A DNA stretch of 35,681 nt from DASUDX01 sp036275365. GTDB lineage: Bacteria > Pseudomonadota > Gammaproteobacteria > Nevskiales > Nevskiaceae. Within the stretch, counting starts at the first letter, position 1. Every line of letters begins with the position of its first letter. A model generated the notes under the pieces. That model ran no database searches, was not told the origin of the DNA, and worked only from the letters and a program-made list of their open reading frames with translations. The position numbers and the translations under genes were made by a program. This document shows, in pieces, positions 16,439-27,024 of this stretch. The DNA lies in assembly GCA_036275365.1 (NCBI GenBank), contig DASUDX010000036.1, positions 1 through 35,681 on the forward strand. The letters are read 5' to 3'.

Positions 16439-19400
16439 ATGAACACGCTGATCCGTGGTTGTCTGGTTCTCGCCCTGTCGCTGCTCACGCGGCCGGCGGC
16501 GGCGCAGACCGTCTTCATCAACGAGCTGCATTACGACAACACCGGGACCGATAGCGGCGAGCGCATCGAGGTGGCGGGCCCGGCGGGCACCGACCTCAGC
16601 GGCTGGACGCTGATCCTCTACAACGGCTCGGGCGGCGTCACCTACGGCTCGCCGATCGCCCTCAGCGGCAGCATTCCGGACCTGGGCGCGGGCTTCGGGG
16701 TGGTGGCACCGGCTGCGCTGGCGGCCAATGGCATCCAGAACGGCGCGCCGGATGGCCTGGCCCTGGTCGACCCGCTGGGCGCGGTGGTGCAGTTCCTCAG
16801 CTACGAGGGTAGCTTCGCCGCCACCAACGGACCGGCCAGCGGGCTGACCAGCACCGACATCGGCGTCTCCCAGCCGGGGACCGGGGCCAGCGGCCAGTCG
16901 CTGCGGCTCAGCGGCAGCGGCCGGGTCTACAGCGATTTCGTCTGGAACAGCGAGGCGCCCAGCAGCTTCGGCGCGATCAATGCGGACCAGTTCTTCATCG
17001 CGGCCGGTGACGCCGCGCCCTTCGTCACCGCCACCAACCCCGCCGATGGCGCGGTCGATGTGGCCCTCGATACGACGCTGACGGTCAGCTTCAGCGAGGC
17101 GGTGAGCACCAGCGAGGCGGCGTTCTCGCTGCTCTGCGGCGGCACCAGCCAGCCCTTCGGCTTCACCGCCATGGCCTCGAGCGTCGCCCTGGACCCGCTG
17201 ATGGATCTGCCCGCCGCCAGCGCCTGCACGCTCACCATCAGCGCCAGCGGGGTGGTCGATCAGGACGGTACGGCCGATCCGCTGGCGGCCGATCAGATCG
17301 TCAGCTTCCAGACCGCCGCGGCGCCCTTTGCCTGCGGCGAGCCGGCGACCCCGATCAGCGCGATCCAGGGCAGTGGGCCCAGCGCCGCCCTGACCGGCGC
17401 GGTGGTGGTGGAGGCGGTGGTCACCGGCGTCTACAGCGGCACCCCCGGCCTGCGCGGCTTCTACATCCAGGAGGAACCGGCGGATGAGGACGCCGATCCG
17501 GCGACCTCCGAGGGCCTGTTCGTGTTCTCCACCGAGACGGTGAGCAGTGGCGAGTGGATCCGGCTGGCGGCCAGCGCCGGAGACTTCTCCGGCCAGACCC
17601 AGCTCTCCTCGGTGACCCAGATCGCCCGCTGCGGCATGGCGGGCGGCGAGGCTCTGCCGCGGGCGGCCGAGCTGAGCCTGCCGCTGCCCAGCGCCGACTT
17701 CCCCGAGCGTTTCGAAGGCATGCGGGTGCGTTTCCCGCAGACCCTGACGGTCAGCGAGACCTTCGTCCTCGGCCGCTTCGGTGAGGTCCTGCTGTCCAGC
17801 GAGCGGCTGATCCAGCCGACCCAGATCGTCGCCCCCGGGGGCCCGGCCATGGCCCAGCAGGCGGCGAACGACCTCAACCAGATCGTGCTCGACGACGGCA
17901 ACGCCCAGCAGAACCCGGCGGTGGTGCCCTATCCGGCGCCGGCCCTGTCCGCGCTCAATCCCCTGCGCGGGGGCGATACCGTCACCGCCCTGGAGGGCGT
18001 GCTGGGCTTCGGCTTCAACGCCTACCGCGTGCAGCCGCTGGGCAGCGTGCCCTTCGTCGCCAGCAATCCGCGGCCGGCCGCGCCGCCGCTGCCAGCCGCC
18101 GGCAATCTGCGGGTGGCGAGCTTCAATGTCCTCAACTACTTCAATGGGGATGGCGCCGGCGGTGGCTTCCCCACCTCGCGCGGCGCCGACAGCGCCGAGG
18201 AGTTCACGCGCCAGCGCGACAAGATCATTGCCGCGATCGTGGCGATGGACGCCGATGTGATCGGCCTGATCGAGATCGAGAACGACGGCTACGGTCCGAC
18301 CAGTGCGATCCAGGATCTGGTCAATGGCGTCAATGCCGCGGTGCCGGCGGGGCAGGGCTATGCGCTGATCGATCCGGGCGTTGCCCGCATCGGCACCGAC
18401 GAGATCGCGGTGGGCTTCATTTACCGGACCGCCCGCGTGCAGCCGGTGGGGGCCGCCGCCATTCTGGACAGCCGCGTCAACCCGCTGTTCGTCGACACCC
18501 TCAACCGGCCGGCGCTGGCCCAGAGCTTCGCGCTGGCAGACGGTGGCGAGCGGCTCACCCTGGTCATCAACCACTTCAAGTCGAAGGGGTCGGCCTGCCC
18601 GCCGCCCGACACCGACCAGGGCGATGGACAGGGCAACTGCAATCTCACCCGGACCAATGCGGCGATCGCCCTGGCCGACTGGCTGGCGACCGACCCCACC
18701 GGCAGCGGCGATGCCGATGTCCTGATCCTCGGGGATCTCAACAGCTACCGCCGGGAGGATCCGATCGGCGTGCTGGAGGACGCGGGCTATCGCAACCTCG
18801 CCGCCCCGGGGGCGATCGGCTATGTGTTCGACGGCCAGGCCGGCACCCTCGACTACGCCCTGGCCAGCCCCACGCTGGCGGCCCAGGTGCTCGCCGCGGT
18901 GGAGTGGAACATCAATGCCGACGAGGCCATCGCGCTGGACTACAACACCGAGTTCAAATCCCCGGCCCAGCAGCTCAGCTACTACAGCCCGGACCCCTTC
19001 CGCTCGTCCGACCATGATCCGGTGGTGGTGGCGCTCGACCTCGACAGCCGGGCCCCGCTGGCGCGCAGTCTGATCGCGCTGGACCGTGTGCCCAGCAACC
19101 GCAGCTTCGTGCGCTATGAGCTGCGCTTCGACCAACCGGTGAGCGGCGTCGATCGCACCGATCTGCAGCTGGTTGCCACTGGCCTGACCGGCGCCGGCGT
19201 GGTGCAGGTCAGCGGTGCCGATGACCGCTACGAGATCATCCTCAGCACCGGCAGCGGCGATGGCGAGATCGGCGTCGACCTGATCGACAACGACAGCATC
19301 CGCTCGCTCGCCGGCACTCCGCTGGGCGGGGTCGGCAGCGGCAATGGCGGGCGGTCCGGCCCGCGCATGGTGATCGACCGCAGCGCGCCGCAGGCCGAGA

Positions 19401-20386
19401 TCGGTCTGGCCGACGGGCAGCGCAGCCCCACGGCCAACCCGGAGCTGCTGTTCTCGCTGCGCTTCAGCGAACCGGTCTCCGGCCTGGTGGCGTCCAGCCT
19501 GAGTCTCGATGGCGGGCTGGCGGTGCGCTCGCTGGATCTTGCCGGCAGCGGGCGTGACTACCGCGTGCGGGTGCTGCTCGAGCCCCAGCAGCAGGGTGAG
19601 GCCGTGCTGGTGCTGGCTCCGCAGGCGGGCTTCGATGCGGCCGGCAATCTCAGCGCCGCCGCGCGCAGCGAGCCGGTGCGGCTGACCCCGCGTCAGGCCA
19701 GCATCCGGCTGCTCAGCCGCCAGCTGCGGGCGGTGGAGCCGCTCACTGGGGTCAAGCGGCTGACGGTGACGGCCGAGCTGAGCACGGCGCTGAGCGATCC
19801 GCTGGCGGTCGAGCTTCGAGAGCAGCCGGGCCGCTCCAGCGCCGAGCGCGGGGTGGACTACACCCTGCCGGTGAACTTCTTCCGGTTTGCACCGGGCCAG
19901 ACCCGCGCCGAGGCGGTGATCGAGCTGCGCGCGGATGCCCTCGAGGAGGGTGAGGAAACCGCCTGGTTGCGCCTGGTGGATCTGCCGGAAGGGCTGACAG
20001 CCGATGCCAGTGGCCGCCTGCGGCTGACCCTGCAGGACGCCGGCAGCGCCCCGCGGCTGTCCTTTGCCAGCGAGCAGAGCGTGGCCCTCGAGGGCCGTCT
20101 GCTGCGCATTCCGGTGCAGCTGGACCGCGCCAGCGAGCGGCGGATCAGCACGCGTGTGGAGCTGCTGGCCGGTAGCGCCGATGGCAGCGACATCCGCCTG
20201 CTTGGCGAGGGCGAGGTCCGCATCGCGGCCGGCGAGACCCAGGGTCTGCTGCGCATCGAGGTGCTGGCCGACGGACTCGCCGAGGGCGAGGAGACCCTGG
20301 TACTGGAACTGGTCGAACCGCCGCTGGCCGGCCTCGCCGAGCCGTCCCGCCATCGCCTGATCCTGCGCGACCCTGACGCACCCTGA
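16439..20386 (+). CDS. Giant secreted ExeM/NucH-type nuclease with Ig-like and Calx-beta domains
   Basis: The 1315-residue product starts with a signal peptide (cleavage after about residue 22, AAA-Q). Order of domains: a lamin-tail-like domain (~23-180, VFINELHYDNTG), a Big_5/SbsA-type Ig domain (~195-290), an OB-like region (~297-420), then an endonuclease/exonuclease/phosphatase domain (557-866). The last contains LRVASFNVLNYF, an acidic LIEIEND, NHFKSKG, LGDLNSY and SSDHDPV with H859. These are the catalytic landmarks of ExeM/NucH extracellular DNases, which use a divalent metal. After it come Ig-like repeats with an RxGPRMVIDRSAP linker and about two Calx-beta domains. No sorting tag or autotransporter is seen. 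An extracellular DNase used for nutrition or biofilm turnover is likely. Confidence 0.88.
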   Translation: MNTLIRGCLVLALSLLTRPAAAQTVFINELHYDNTGTDSGERIEVAGPAGTDLSGWTLILYNGSGGVTYGSPIALSGSIPDLGAGFGVVAPAALAANGIQNGAPDGLALVDPLGAVVQFLSYEGSFAATNGPASGLTSTDIGVSQPGTGASGQSLRLSGSGRVYSDFVWNSEAPSSFGAINADQFFIAAGDAAPFVTATNPADGAVDVALDTTLTVSFSEAVSTSEAAFSLLCGGTSQPFGFTAMASSVALDPLMDLPAASACTLTISASGVVDQDGTADPLAADQIVSFQTAAAPFACGEPATPISAIQGSGPSAALTGAVVVEAVVTGVYSGTPGLRGFYIQEEPADEDADPATSEGLFVFSTETVSSGEWIRLAASAGDFSGQTQLSSVTQIARCGMAGGEALPRAAELSLPLPSADFPERFEGMRVRFPQTLTVSETFVLGRFGEVLLSSERLIQPTQIVAPGGPAMAQQAANDLNQIVLDDGNAQQNPAVVPYPAPALSALNPLRGGDTVTALEGVLGFGFNAYRVQPLGSVPFVASNPRPAAPPLPAAGNLRVASFNVLNYFNGDGAGGGFPTSRGADSAEEFTRQRDKIIAAIVAMDADVIGLIEIENDGYGPTSAIQDLVNGVNAAVPAGQGYALIDPGVARIGTDEIAVGFIYRTARVQPVGAAAILDSRVNPLFVDTLNRPALAQSFALADGGERLTLVINHFKSKGSACPPPDTDQGDGQGNCNLTRTNAAIALADWLATDPTGSGDADVLILGDLNSYRREDPIGVLEDAGYRNLAAPGAIGYVFDGQAGTLDYALASPTLAAQVLAAVEWNINADEAIALDYNTEFKSPAQQLSYYSPDPFRSSDHDPVVVALDLDSRAPLARSLIALDRVPSNRSFVRYELRFDQPVSGVDRTDLQLVATGLTGAGVVQVSGADDRYEIILSTGSGDGEIGVDLIDNDSIRSLAGTPLGGVGSGNGGRSGPRMVIDRSAPQAEIGLADGQRSPTANPELLFSLRFSEPVSGLVASSLSLDGGLAVRSLDLAGSGRDYRVRVLLEPQQQGEAVLVLAPQAGFDAAGNLSAAARSEPVRLTPRQASIRLLSRQLRAVEPLTGVKRLTVTAELSTALSDPLAVELREQPGRSSAERGVDYTLPVNFFRFAPGQTRAEAVIELRADALEEGEETAWLRLVDLPEGLTADASGRLRLTLQDAGSAPRLSFASEQSVALEGRLLRIPVQLDRASERRISTRVELLAGSADGSDIRLLGEGEVRIAAGETQGLLRIEVLADGLAEGEETLVLELVEPPLAGLAEPSRHRLILRDPDAP

Positions 20387-20404
20387 GCCGTCGGCGGCTC
20401 AGGG
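20381..20404. terminator. Shared hairpin at convergent gene ends
   Basis: CCCTGAGCCG (20381-20390) and CGGCTCAGGG (20395-20404) form a perfect ten-base-pair stem with a TCGG loop. It contains the stop codons of both the nuclease gene and the convergent SGNH gene. It could work in both directions, but no T-run follows on either strand. Confidence 0.5.
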
Positions 20405-21010
20405 CAGGGCGCCAGCCTCGCGCAGCCGCTGGTGCAGGGCGGCGGCGAAGCGGGCATAGCCCTCACCGTTGGGATGCACGGCATCGCTCTTCAGGCGGCG
20501 CTCGCCGAGGATGTCGGCCAGCGCCTCCTCCTCCAGCGGCAGCTGGTAGTGCTCGGCGAGCTCGGCGTAGAGCGGGTCCGGGTCGAGGTCGATCAGGGTC
20601 GGTTCGGGCACCGCCACCAGCAGCAGCGGCAGGCCGCGCGCCTGCAGCAGCTCGATCATCGCCGCCAGGTGGGCGCGCAGGGCGGGCCTAGGCTGCTTGC
20701 GCAGCAGGTCGTTGCCGCCCAGGCAGAGGATCACCAGATCCGGCTGGGTCTCATCGAGCACCGCGGGCAGGCGTTCGCGGCCTTCGCCACTGGTCTCGCC
20801 GGGCACCCCGGAGCGGATCACCGTGCGGCCGGCGAGCCGTTGCAGATGGTCGGGATAGCTCTGGCCAGCCGGGGCGCCGGTGCCGTGGGTGAGGCTATCG
20901 CCGAAGGCGAGAATCACCGCCTCGCTGCCCAGCGGGGGCAGACGCGGCTCCGCCCCGCAAGCGGCCAGCAGCAGGAGCAGCGCCAGCGCAGGGAGCGCGC
21001 GCCAGCGCAT
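20399..21010 (-). CDS. SGNH-hydrolase lipoprotein (TesA-like arylesterase)
   Basis: The 203-residue product has a lipobox ending at C18 (LLLLLAAC). The SGNH motifs follow: block I FGDSLTHGTGA with nucleophile S39, a glycine block around PGETSGEG, block III LGGNDLL, and block V SDAVHPNGEGY with the Asp/His pair. This is the TesA/arylesterase family, which cleaves acyl-CoA or lipid esters; lipid anchoring suggests action in the envelope. Its ATG overlaps the stop of the upstream SRPBCC gene by one base (TGATG), so they form an operon. Confidence 0.9.
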   Translation of the reverse strand: MRWRALPALALLLLLAACGAEPRLPPLGSEAVILAFGDSLTHGTGAPAGQSYPDHLQRLAGRTVIRSGVPGETSGEGRERLPAVLDETQPDLVILCLGGNDLLRKQPRPALRAHLAAMIELLQARGLPLLLVAVPEPTLIDLDPDPLYAELAEHYQLPLEEEALADILGERRLKSDAVHPNGEGYARFAAALHQRLREAGALP

Positions 21011-21537
21011 CAGGGCGCCGCGCCGAGATGGCGGGCCAGCCCGCCCAGCTGCAGCCCCTGCACCTGGTCGACGATGGCGACGAAGCGGCCGAGGTCTTCC
21101 GGTGCATAGCCGCCGGCGCGGTACCAGAGGGTGATGCGGGTGCCGCCCTCGACGGCGGCGAAGCGCCATTCCAGCGCACCGCTCCAGCCCATGCCCTGCA
21201 GCGGCCCCAGCCCGCCGACCATGCGCAGCAGGCGCGGGGGATCGACGAAGACCACCTCCATGTGCCGGGCCTGGGCCTCGCCCTGGCGCTCGCAGAAGCA
21301 GCCGCCAGCGCGCGCCTCGATCGACAGGCGTTCCGAACCGCCCCACCAGGTGTGGTCATCCGGCCACCACTGGCCGACCTCCTCGGTCAGCGCCCGGTAG
21401 GCGCGCTCGGCGGTCACCGGCACCACCACCTCGTTCTGCAGGGTGAAGCCGTTGGGGCCCTGGTCCAGCACGCGGGCACTGGCGAGGCCCGGCAGCAGGC
21501 TGGCGAGACTCAGCAGCAGGCAGACGAGACGGGGCAT
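21010..21537 (-). CDS. Exported SRPBCC (START-like) domain protein
   Basis: The 175-residue product begins with a signal peptide (LVCLLLSLASLLPGLASA). The mature region has the AHSA1/polyketide-cyclase-like pattern: VPVTAERAYRALTEEVGQWW, GGCFCERQ, HMEVVFVDPPRLLRM and GTRITLWYRAGGY. These proteins bind hydrophobic ligands, and no enzymatic role can be given. A GGAG ribosome site precedes the ATG. It is co-transcribed with the SGNH lipoprotein. Confidence 0.8.
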   Translation of the reverse strand: MPRLVCLLLSLASLLPGLASARVLDQGPNGFTLQNEVVVPVTAERAYRALTEEVGQWWPDDHTWWGGSERLSIEARAGGCFCERQGEAQARHMEVVFVDPPRLLRMVGGLGPLQGMGWSGALEWRFAAVEGGTRITLWYRAGGYAPEDLGRFVAIVDQVQGLQLGGLARHLGAAP

Positions 21538-21577
21538 GGGCGGCTCCAGCGGAACGGACCCCCAGCATGCCAGCGGC

Positions 21578-22180
21578 TCAGTAGCCGAGGTAGCGGCCCG
21601 GCCGGTGATTGAGCGCCAGCACCAGGTTCATCACCGCCGCGCCGAGCACCGAGGCGGCCACCCGGCCCGGCTCGAACTGGACCAGGGCGGCCGCGAGAAT
21701 CAGCCCATCCACCGCCAGCTGCACATAGCCGGCGCGCCAGCCGCGCGACTGCTGCAGATAGAGGGTGAGGATGCTGATGCCGCCGATGCTGGCGCCGTGG
21801 CGGATGAAGGCGATCGCCCCGAAACCGCCGAGCAGGCCGCCCATCGCCGCCGCATACAGCGGATCGATCTCGGCGAAGCGGACCCAGCGCGGGGTGGCCT
21901 CGATCACCAGACCGATCAGGCTGATGGCGATCAGCGATTTGATCGTGAAGCGGCTGCCCAGGCGCCACCAGCCGAGCAGGAAGAACGGCAGGTTGAGCAG
22001 CCAGAACACCGCCCCGGCCGGCAGCTCGGTGAGGTAGACGATCAGCAGGGTCAGGCCGGCGGTGCCGCCGGTGAGCAGGCCATGGCTCTGGAACAGGGCC
22101 ATCGCCAGACCCAGGCAGAAGGCCCCGGCCAGGAAGCCCTGGGCGTCGTCGAGCAGGCTGTGCGGGGCGGGGGTGCTCAT
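21578..22180 (-). CDS. YitT-family integral membrane protein
   Basis: With the start at ATG 22180 the protein has 200 residues and about five to six membrane segments. Typical YitT landmarks are AGAFCLGLAMALFQSHGLLTGGTAGLTLLI near the start, the NLPFFLLGWWRLG segment, and AIAFIRHGASIGGISILTLYLQ. YitT proteins are widespread transporters or permease-like proteins of unknown substrate. The frame is open for 64 more codons upstream, but that part is arginine- and proline-rich with no membrane character and looks non-coding. No clear ribosome site precedes 22180, so the start is moderately certain. Confidence 0.75.
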   Translation of the reverse strand: MSTPAPHSLLDDAQGFLAGAFCLGLAMALFQSHGLLTGGTAGLTLLIVYLTELPAGAVFWLLNLPFFLLGWWRLGSRFTIKSLIAISLIGLVIEATPRWVRFAEIDPLYAAAMGGLLGGFGAIAFIRHGASIGGISILTLYLQQSRGWRAGYVQLAVDGLILAAALVQFEPGRVAASVLGAAVMNLVLALNHRPGRYLGY

Positions 22181-22386
22181 CGGGCGGGTGGGCGTGGCGA
22201 GATCGTCCGGGTGGATCGGGGTGGCGTCCGCGTCATGGCGCGGGGCGGGAGCCGGGTGGAGAGGACCGCGGGGCCGGCGGCAGCCGGATTGGTCCGGGAG
22301 CCGGTGCGGGAGAGCGTAGCGGCAGCACCGGCGGCGCGCCGGCCGGGTTAGGCTGAGGGTTCTTGCCGCCACCCTGCCTACCCGCC

Positions 22387-23616
22387 ATGAGCCAGCCCGA
22401 TTTCCATGTCGTCGTCTTCGGCGCCACCAGCTTCGTCGGTCAGATCCTCTCGCGCTACCTGCTGGAGCGCCACGGCGTGGGCGGGGCGCTGCGCTGGGCC
22501 CTGGCCGGGCGCTCGCGCGCCAAGCTCGAGCAGCTCAAGGGCGAGCTCGGCCGCGCGGCGGCCAGCCTGCCGCTGATCGAGGCCGATGCCAGCGATGAGG
22601 CGGCGCTGGCGCGTCTGTGCGGCCAGACCCGGGTGGTGATCTCCACCGTCGGTCCCTACGCGCTCTACGGCTCGCCGCTGGTCAAGGTCTGCGCCGAGTC
22701 GGGCACCGACTATGTGGATCTCACCGGCGAGGTGCAGTGGATCCGCCGCATGGTGCTGGCCCACGAGGCGCGCGCCCGCGAGACCGGCGCCCGCATCATC
22801 CATTGCTGCGGCTTCGATTCGATTCCCTCCGATCTCGGCGTGCATGTGCTGCAGCGCGAGGCCCAGCAGCGCTTCGGCGCGCCCTGCCAGCGCGTCAAGC
22901 TGCGCATCAAGGCGCTGCGCGGCGGCTTCTCCGGCGGCACCGTGGCCAGCCTGATGAATGTGCTGCGCGAGGTGCAGGCCGACCCCGGTCTGCGCAAGGT
23001 GCTGGGCGATCCCTATGCGGTCTGCCCGGACACCAAGGTCAAGCGGCCGCGCCAGCCGGAGGTGCGCATGGCCGAGTACGACCCGGATCTGCGCAGCTGG
23101 ATCGCCCCCTTCGTGATGGCGGCGATCAACACCCGCATCGTCCATCGCTCCAACGCCCTCAAGAAGCTCGCCTACGGCGCCGACTTCACCTACGACGAGG
23201 CCACCCTCACCGGCCCTGGCCTCAAGGGCCGTGCCGCGGCGCTGGCGATGGCGCTGGGCCTGGGCGGCTTCATGGTGGCCAGCGCGATCGGCCCGACCCG
23301 CCGCCTGCTGGAGAAGTATGTGGTGCCCAAGCCCGGCGAGGGCCCCAGCCCCGAGGCCCAGCGGCGCGGCTTCTTCGACATCCGCATCCACGGCCGCACT
23401 GCCAAGGGCGAGACGCTGACGGTGAAGGTCACCGGCGACCGCGATCCGGGCTACGGCTCCACCGCCAAGATGCTTGGCGAGGCCGGCGTGTGCCTGGCGC
23501 TGGACATCAGCAAGAAGCAGCTGGCCGGCGGCTTCTGGACGCCGGCCACCGGCTTCGGCGACACCCTGGTGGCGCGCCTGACCGAGCATGCCGGCCTGAG
23601 CTTCGAGCCGCTCTGA
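22387..23616 (+). CDS. Saccharopine dehydrogenase-like / trans-acting enoyl reductase-like oxidoreductase
   Basis: The 409-residue product has an N-terminal Rossmann motif VVVFGATSFVGQ (8-19) with a following GRSRAKLE, and the family block VISTVGPYALYGSPLV near residue 85-100. HCCGFDSIPSDLG is the hallmark of the short saccharopine dehydrogenase-like proteins, some of which act as enoyl reductases in lipid synthesis. Substrate is unknown here. The ATG at 22387 puts the Rossmann motif near the start; an upstream TTG with GAGGG is an alternative. A TAGGCT -10-like element lies about 35 bases upstream. DUF808 and monooxygenase genes follow on the same strand. Confidence 0.85.
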   Translation: MSQPDFHVVVFGATSFVGQILSRYLLERHGVGGALRWALAGRSRAKLEQLKGELGRAAASLPLIEADASDEAALARLCGQTRVVISTVGPYALYGSPLVKVCAESGTDYVDLTGEVQWIRRMVLAHEARARETGARIIHCCGFDSIPSDLGVHVLQREAQQRFGAPCQRVKLRIKALRGGFSGGTVASLMNVLREVQADPGLRKVLGDPYAVCPDTKVKRPRQPEVRMAEYDPDLRSWIAPFVMAAINTRIVHRSNALKKLAYGADFTYDEATLTGPGLKGRAAALAMALGLGGFMVASAIGPTRRLLEKYVVPKPGEGPSPEAQRRGFFDIRIHGRTAKGETLTVKVTGDRDPGYGSTAKMLGEAGVCLALDISKKQLAGGFWTPATGFGDTLVARLTEHAGLSFEPL

Positions 23617-23625
23617 GGCGCGCCC

Positions 23626-24558
23626 ATGGCCTCGACCCTGCTGGTCCTGCTGGACGACATCGCCAGCGTCCTCGACGATGTGGCGGCGATGACCAAGGTG
23701 GCCACCCGCAAGACCGCCGGCGTGCTCGGGGATGATCTCGCGCTCAATGCCCAGCAGGTCAGCGGGGTGCAGGCCGACCGCGAGCTGCCGGTGGTGTGGG
23801 CGGTGGCCAAGGGCTCGGCGCTCAACAAGCTGATCCTGGTGCCGGCGGCGCTGGCCATCAGTGCGCTGGCGCCCGGGGCGATCACCCCGCTGCTGATCCT
23901 CGGCGGCCTGTTCCTCTGCTACGAGGGGGTGGAGAAGCTCGCCCACAAGTGGCTGCACGGGGCGGCCGAGGCCGCACGCCATCACGAGGACCACCTGCGG
24001 GCCCTGGCCGCACCGGTGCCGGACCGTCTGGCGCTGGAGCGGGACAAGATCCGCGGCGCCATCCGCACCGACTTCATCCTCTCGGCGGAGATCGTGGTGA
24101 TCGCGCTCGGCACGGTTGCCGAGGCCAGCTTCGGCACCCGGGTCGGGGTGCTGGTGGCGATCTCCACCCTGATGACGGTGGGTGTCTATGGACTGGTGGC
24201 CGGCATCGTCAAGCTCGATGACGCCGGCCTCGCGCTCTCCCGAGCCGCCTCGGCGGCGGCCCGGGCGCTGGGCCGCGGCCTGCTGCTGCTGGCGCCGCGG
24301 CTGATGAAGACGCTGTCGGTGGTCGGCACCGCGGCGATGTTCCTGGTCGGCGGCGGCATCCTGGTGCACGGCATCGGGCCGCTGCACCACGCCCAGGCGG
24401 CGCTGGCCCAGACCACCCAAGCGGGTGGGGCGGTGCTGGCCCTGCTGGTGGATCAATGCTTCATCGCGCTGGCCGGGATCGTGGCCGGCGCGCTCACCCT
24501 GCTGCTGGTCCGGGCGCTGGTCCGGCTGCGCGGCAGTGCGGCACCTACCTCACCCTGA
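23626..24558 (+). CDS. DUF808 (YedI-like) membrane protein
   Basis: The 310-residue product starts with the family signature LLVLLDDIASVLDDVAAMTK, followed by KTAGVLGDDLALNAQQVSG. It has about five to six membrane segments: KLILVPAALAISALAP, ITPLLILGGLFLCYEG, FILSAEIVVIALGTV, VLVAISTLMTVGVYGLVAGI, and two near the C-terminus. The cytoplasmic loop WLHGAAEAARHHEDH is also typical. Function of DUF808/YedI is unknown. It begins nine bases after the previous stop, so it is in the same operon. Confidence 0.9.
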   Translation: MASTLLVLLDDIASVLDDVAAMTKVATRKTAGVLGDDLALNAQQVSGVQADRELPVVWAVAKGSALNKLILVPAALAISALAPGAITPLLILGGLFLCYEGVEKLAHKWLHGAAEAARHHEDHLRALAAPVPDRLALERDKIRGAIRTDFILSAEIVVIALGTVAEASFGTRVGVLVAISTLMTVGVYGLVAGIVKLDDAGLALSRAASAAARALGRGLLLLAPRLMKTLSVVGTAAMFLVGGGILVHGIGPLHHAQAALAQTTQAGGAVLALLVDQCFIALAGIVAGALTLLLVRALVRLRGSAAPTSP

Positions 24559-24589
24559 CGCCCCCCGGCGTCGACCAGGAGACGGCGGC

Positions 24590-26116
<1,527 letters not shown>

Positions 26117-26160
26117 GGACGGCGCCAGCGCGCGGGGGCCAGGCTCCCGCACAATGGCGC

Positions 26161-27024
26161 ATGAAAACCCCGCGCGGACTCGAGCCGCTGATCGAGGAGG
26201 GCGTCATCGACGCCGTCCTGCGTCCGCTCAAGAGCGGCAAGGAAGCCACGGTCTATCTGGTGGAGTCGTCCGGCCGGCTGCGCTGCGCCAAGGTCTACAA
26301 GGACGCCACCCAGCGCGGCTTCCAGCGCATGGCCGAGTACCAGGAGAACCGCCGCGTCCGCGGCAGCCGTGACCAGCGCGCCATGGGCCGGCGCAGCCGC
26401 CATGGCCGCGCGCAGCAGGAACAGGCCTGGAAGAACGCCGAGGTGGAGGCGCTCTACCGCCTCGCCGCCGCCGGCGTGCGGGTGCCGGAGCCGCTGGGCT
26501 ACTTCAGCGGCGTGCTGCTGATGGAGATGATCCAGGACGCCTCCGGCCAGCCGGCGCCGCGCCTGAACGAGATCATTCCGAGCCCCGAGCAGGCCAGCCG
26601 CTGGCACGCCTTCCTGATCGACCAGATCGTGCGCATGCTCTGCGCCGGCCTGATCCACGGCGATCTCTCCGAGTTCAATGTGCTGGTCGATCCGGGCGGG
26701 CCGGTGATCATCGATCTGCCCCAGGCGGTCGAGGCCTCGGCGCACAACAACGCCTTCCGCCTGCTGGCGCGCGATGTGGAGAACATCACCGCCTACGCCG
26801 CGCGCGCGGTGCCGGCGCTGCGCGACACCTTCTACGCCCACGAGATCTGGGGGCTCTACCAGCGCGCCGAGCTCCGGCCCGGCCAGGCGCTCACCGGCCG
26901 CTATGTGCCGGATCCCGCCCTGCCGGATGTGGACGGCGTGCTGGAAGAGATCGCCGCTGCCCGGCGCGAGGCCGAGGCGCGTCAGCGCGGCCGTGAGGCG
27001 GCCGCGGCGGACTTCGACGATTAG
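26161..27024 (+). CDS. RIO1-family serine protein kinase
   Basis: The 287-residue product has a kinase fold of the RIO type: LKSGKEATVYLV (23-34) as the short nucleotide loop, the lysine in CAKVYKD (about 44), the catalytic loop HGDLSEFNVLV with D168 and N173, and IIDLPQAV with metal-binding D185. Its closest pattern is the bacterial RIO kinases found in Pseudomonas-type genomes, whose targets are poorly known. The C-terminus is charged and helical. Its stop shares four bases (TTAG) with the convergent CsbD-like gene. Confidence 0.9.
   Translation: MKTPRGLEPLIEEGVIDAVLRPLKSGKEATVYLVESSGRLRCAKVYKDATQRGFQRMAEYQENRRVRGSRDQRAMGRRSRHGRAQQEQAWKNAEVEALYRLAAAGVRVPEPLGYFSGVLLMEMIQDASGQPAPRLNEIIPSPEQASRWHAFLIDQIVRMLCAGLIHGDLSEFNVLVDPGGPVIIDLPQAVEASAHNNAFRLLARDVENITAYAARAVPALRDTFYAHEIWGLYQRAELRPGQALTGRYVPDPALPDVDGVLEEIAAARREAEARQRGREAAAADFDD

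Noticed and set aside
16400..20353. A 1317-residue open frame on the minus strand opposite the nuclease gene
   Set aside because: It is the antisense shadow of a GC-rich gene: low-complexity Gly/Ala/Arg/Gln composition, no domain, while the plus strand has a signal peptide and catalytic motifs.
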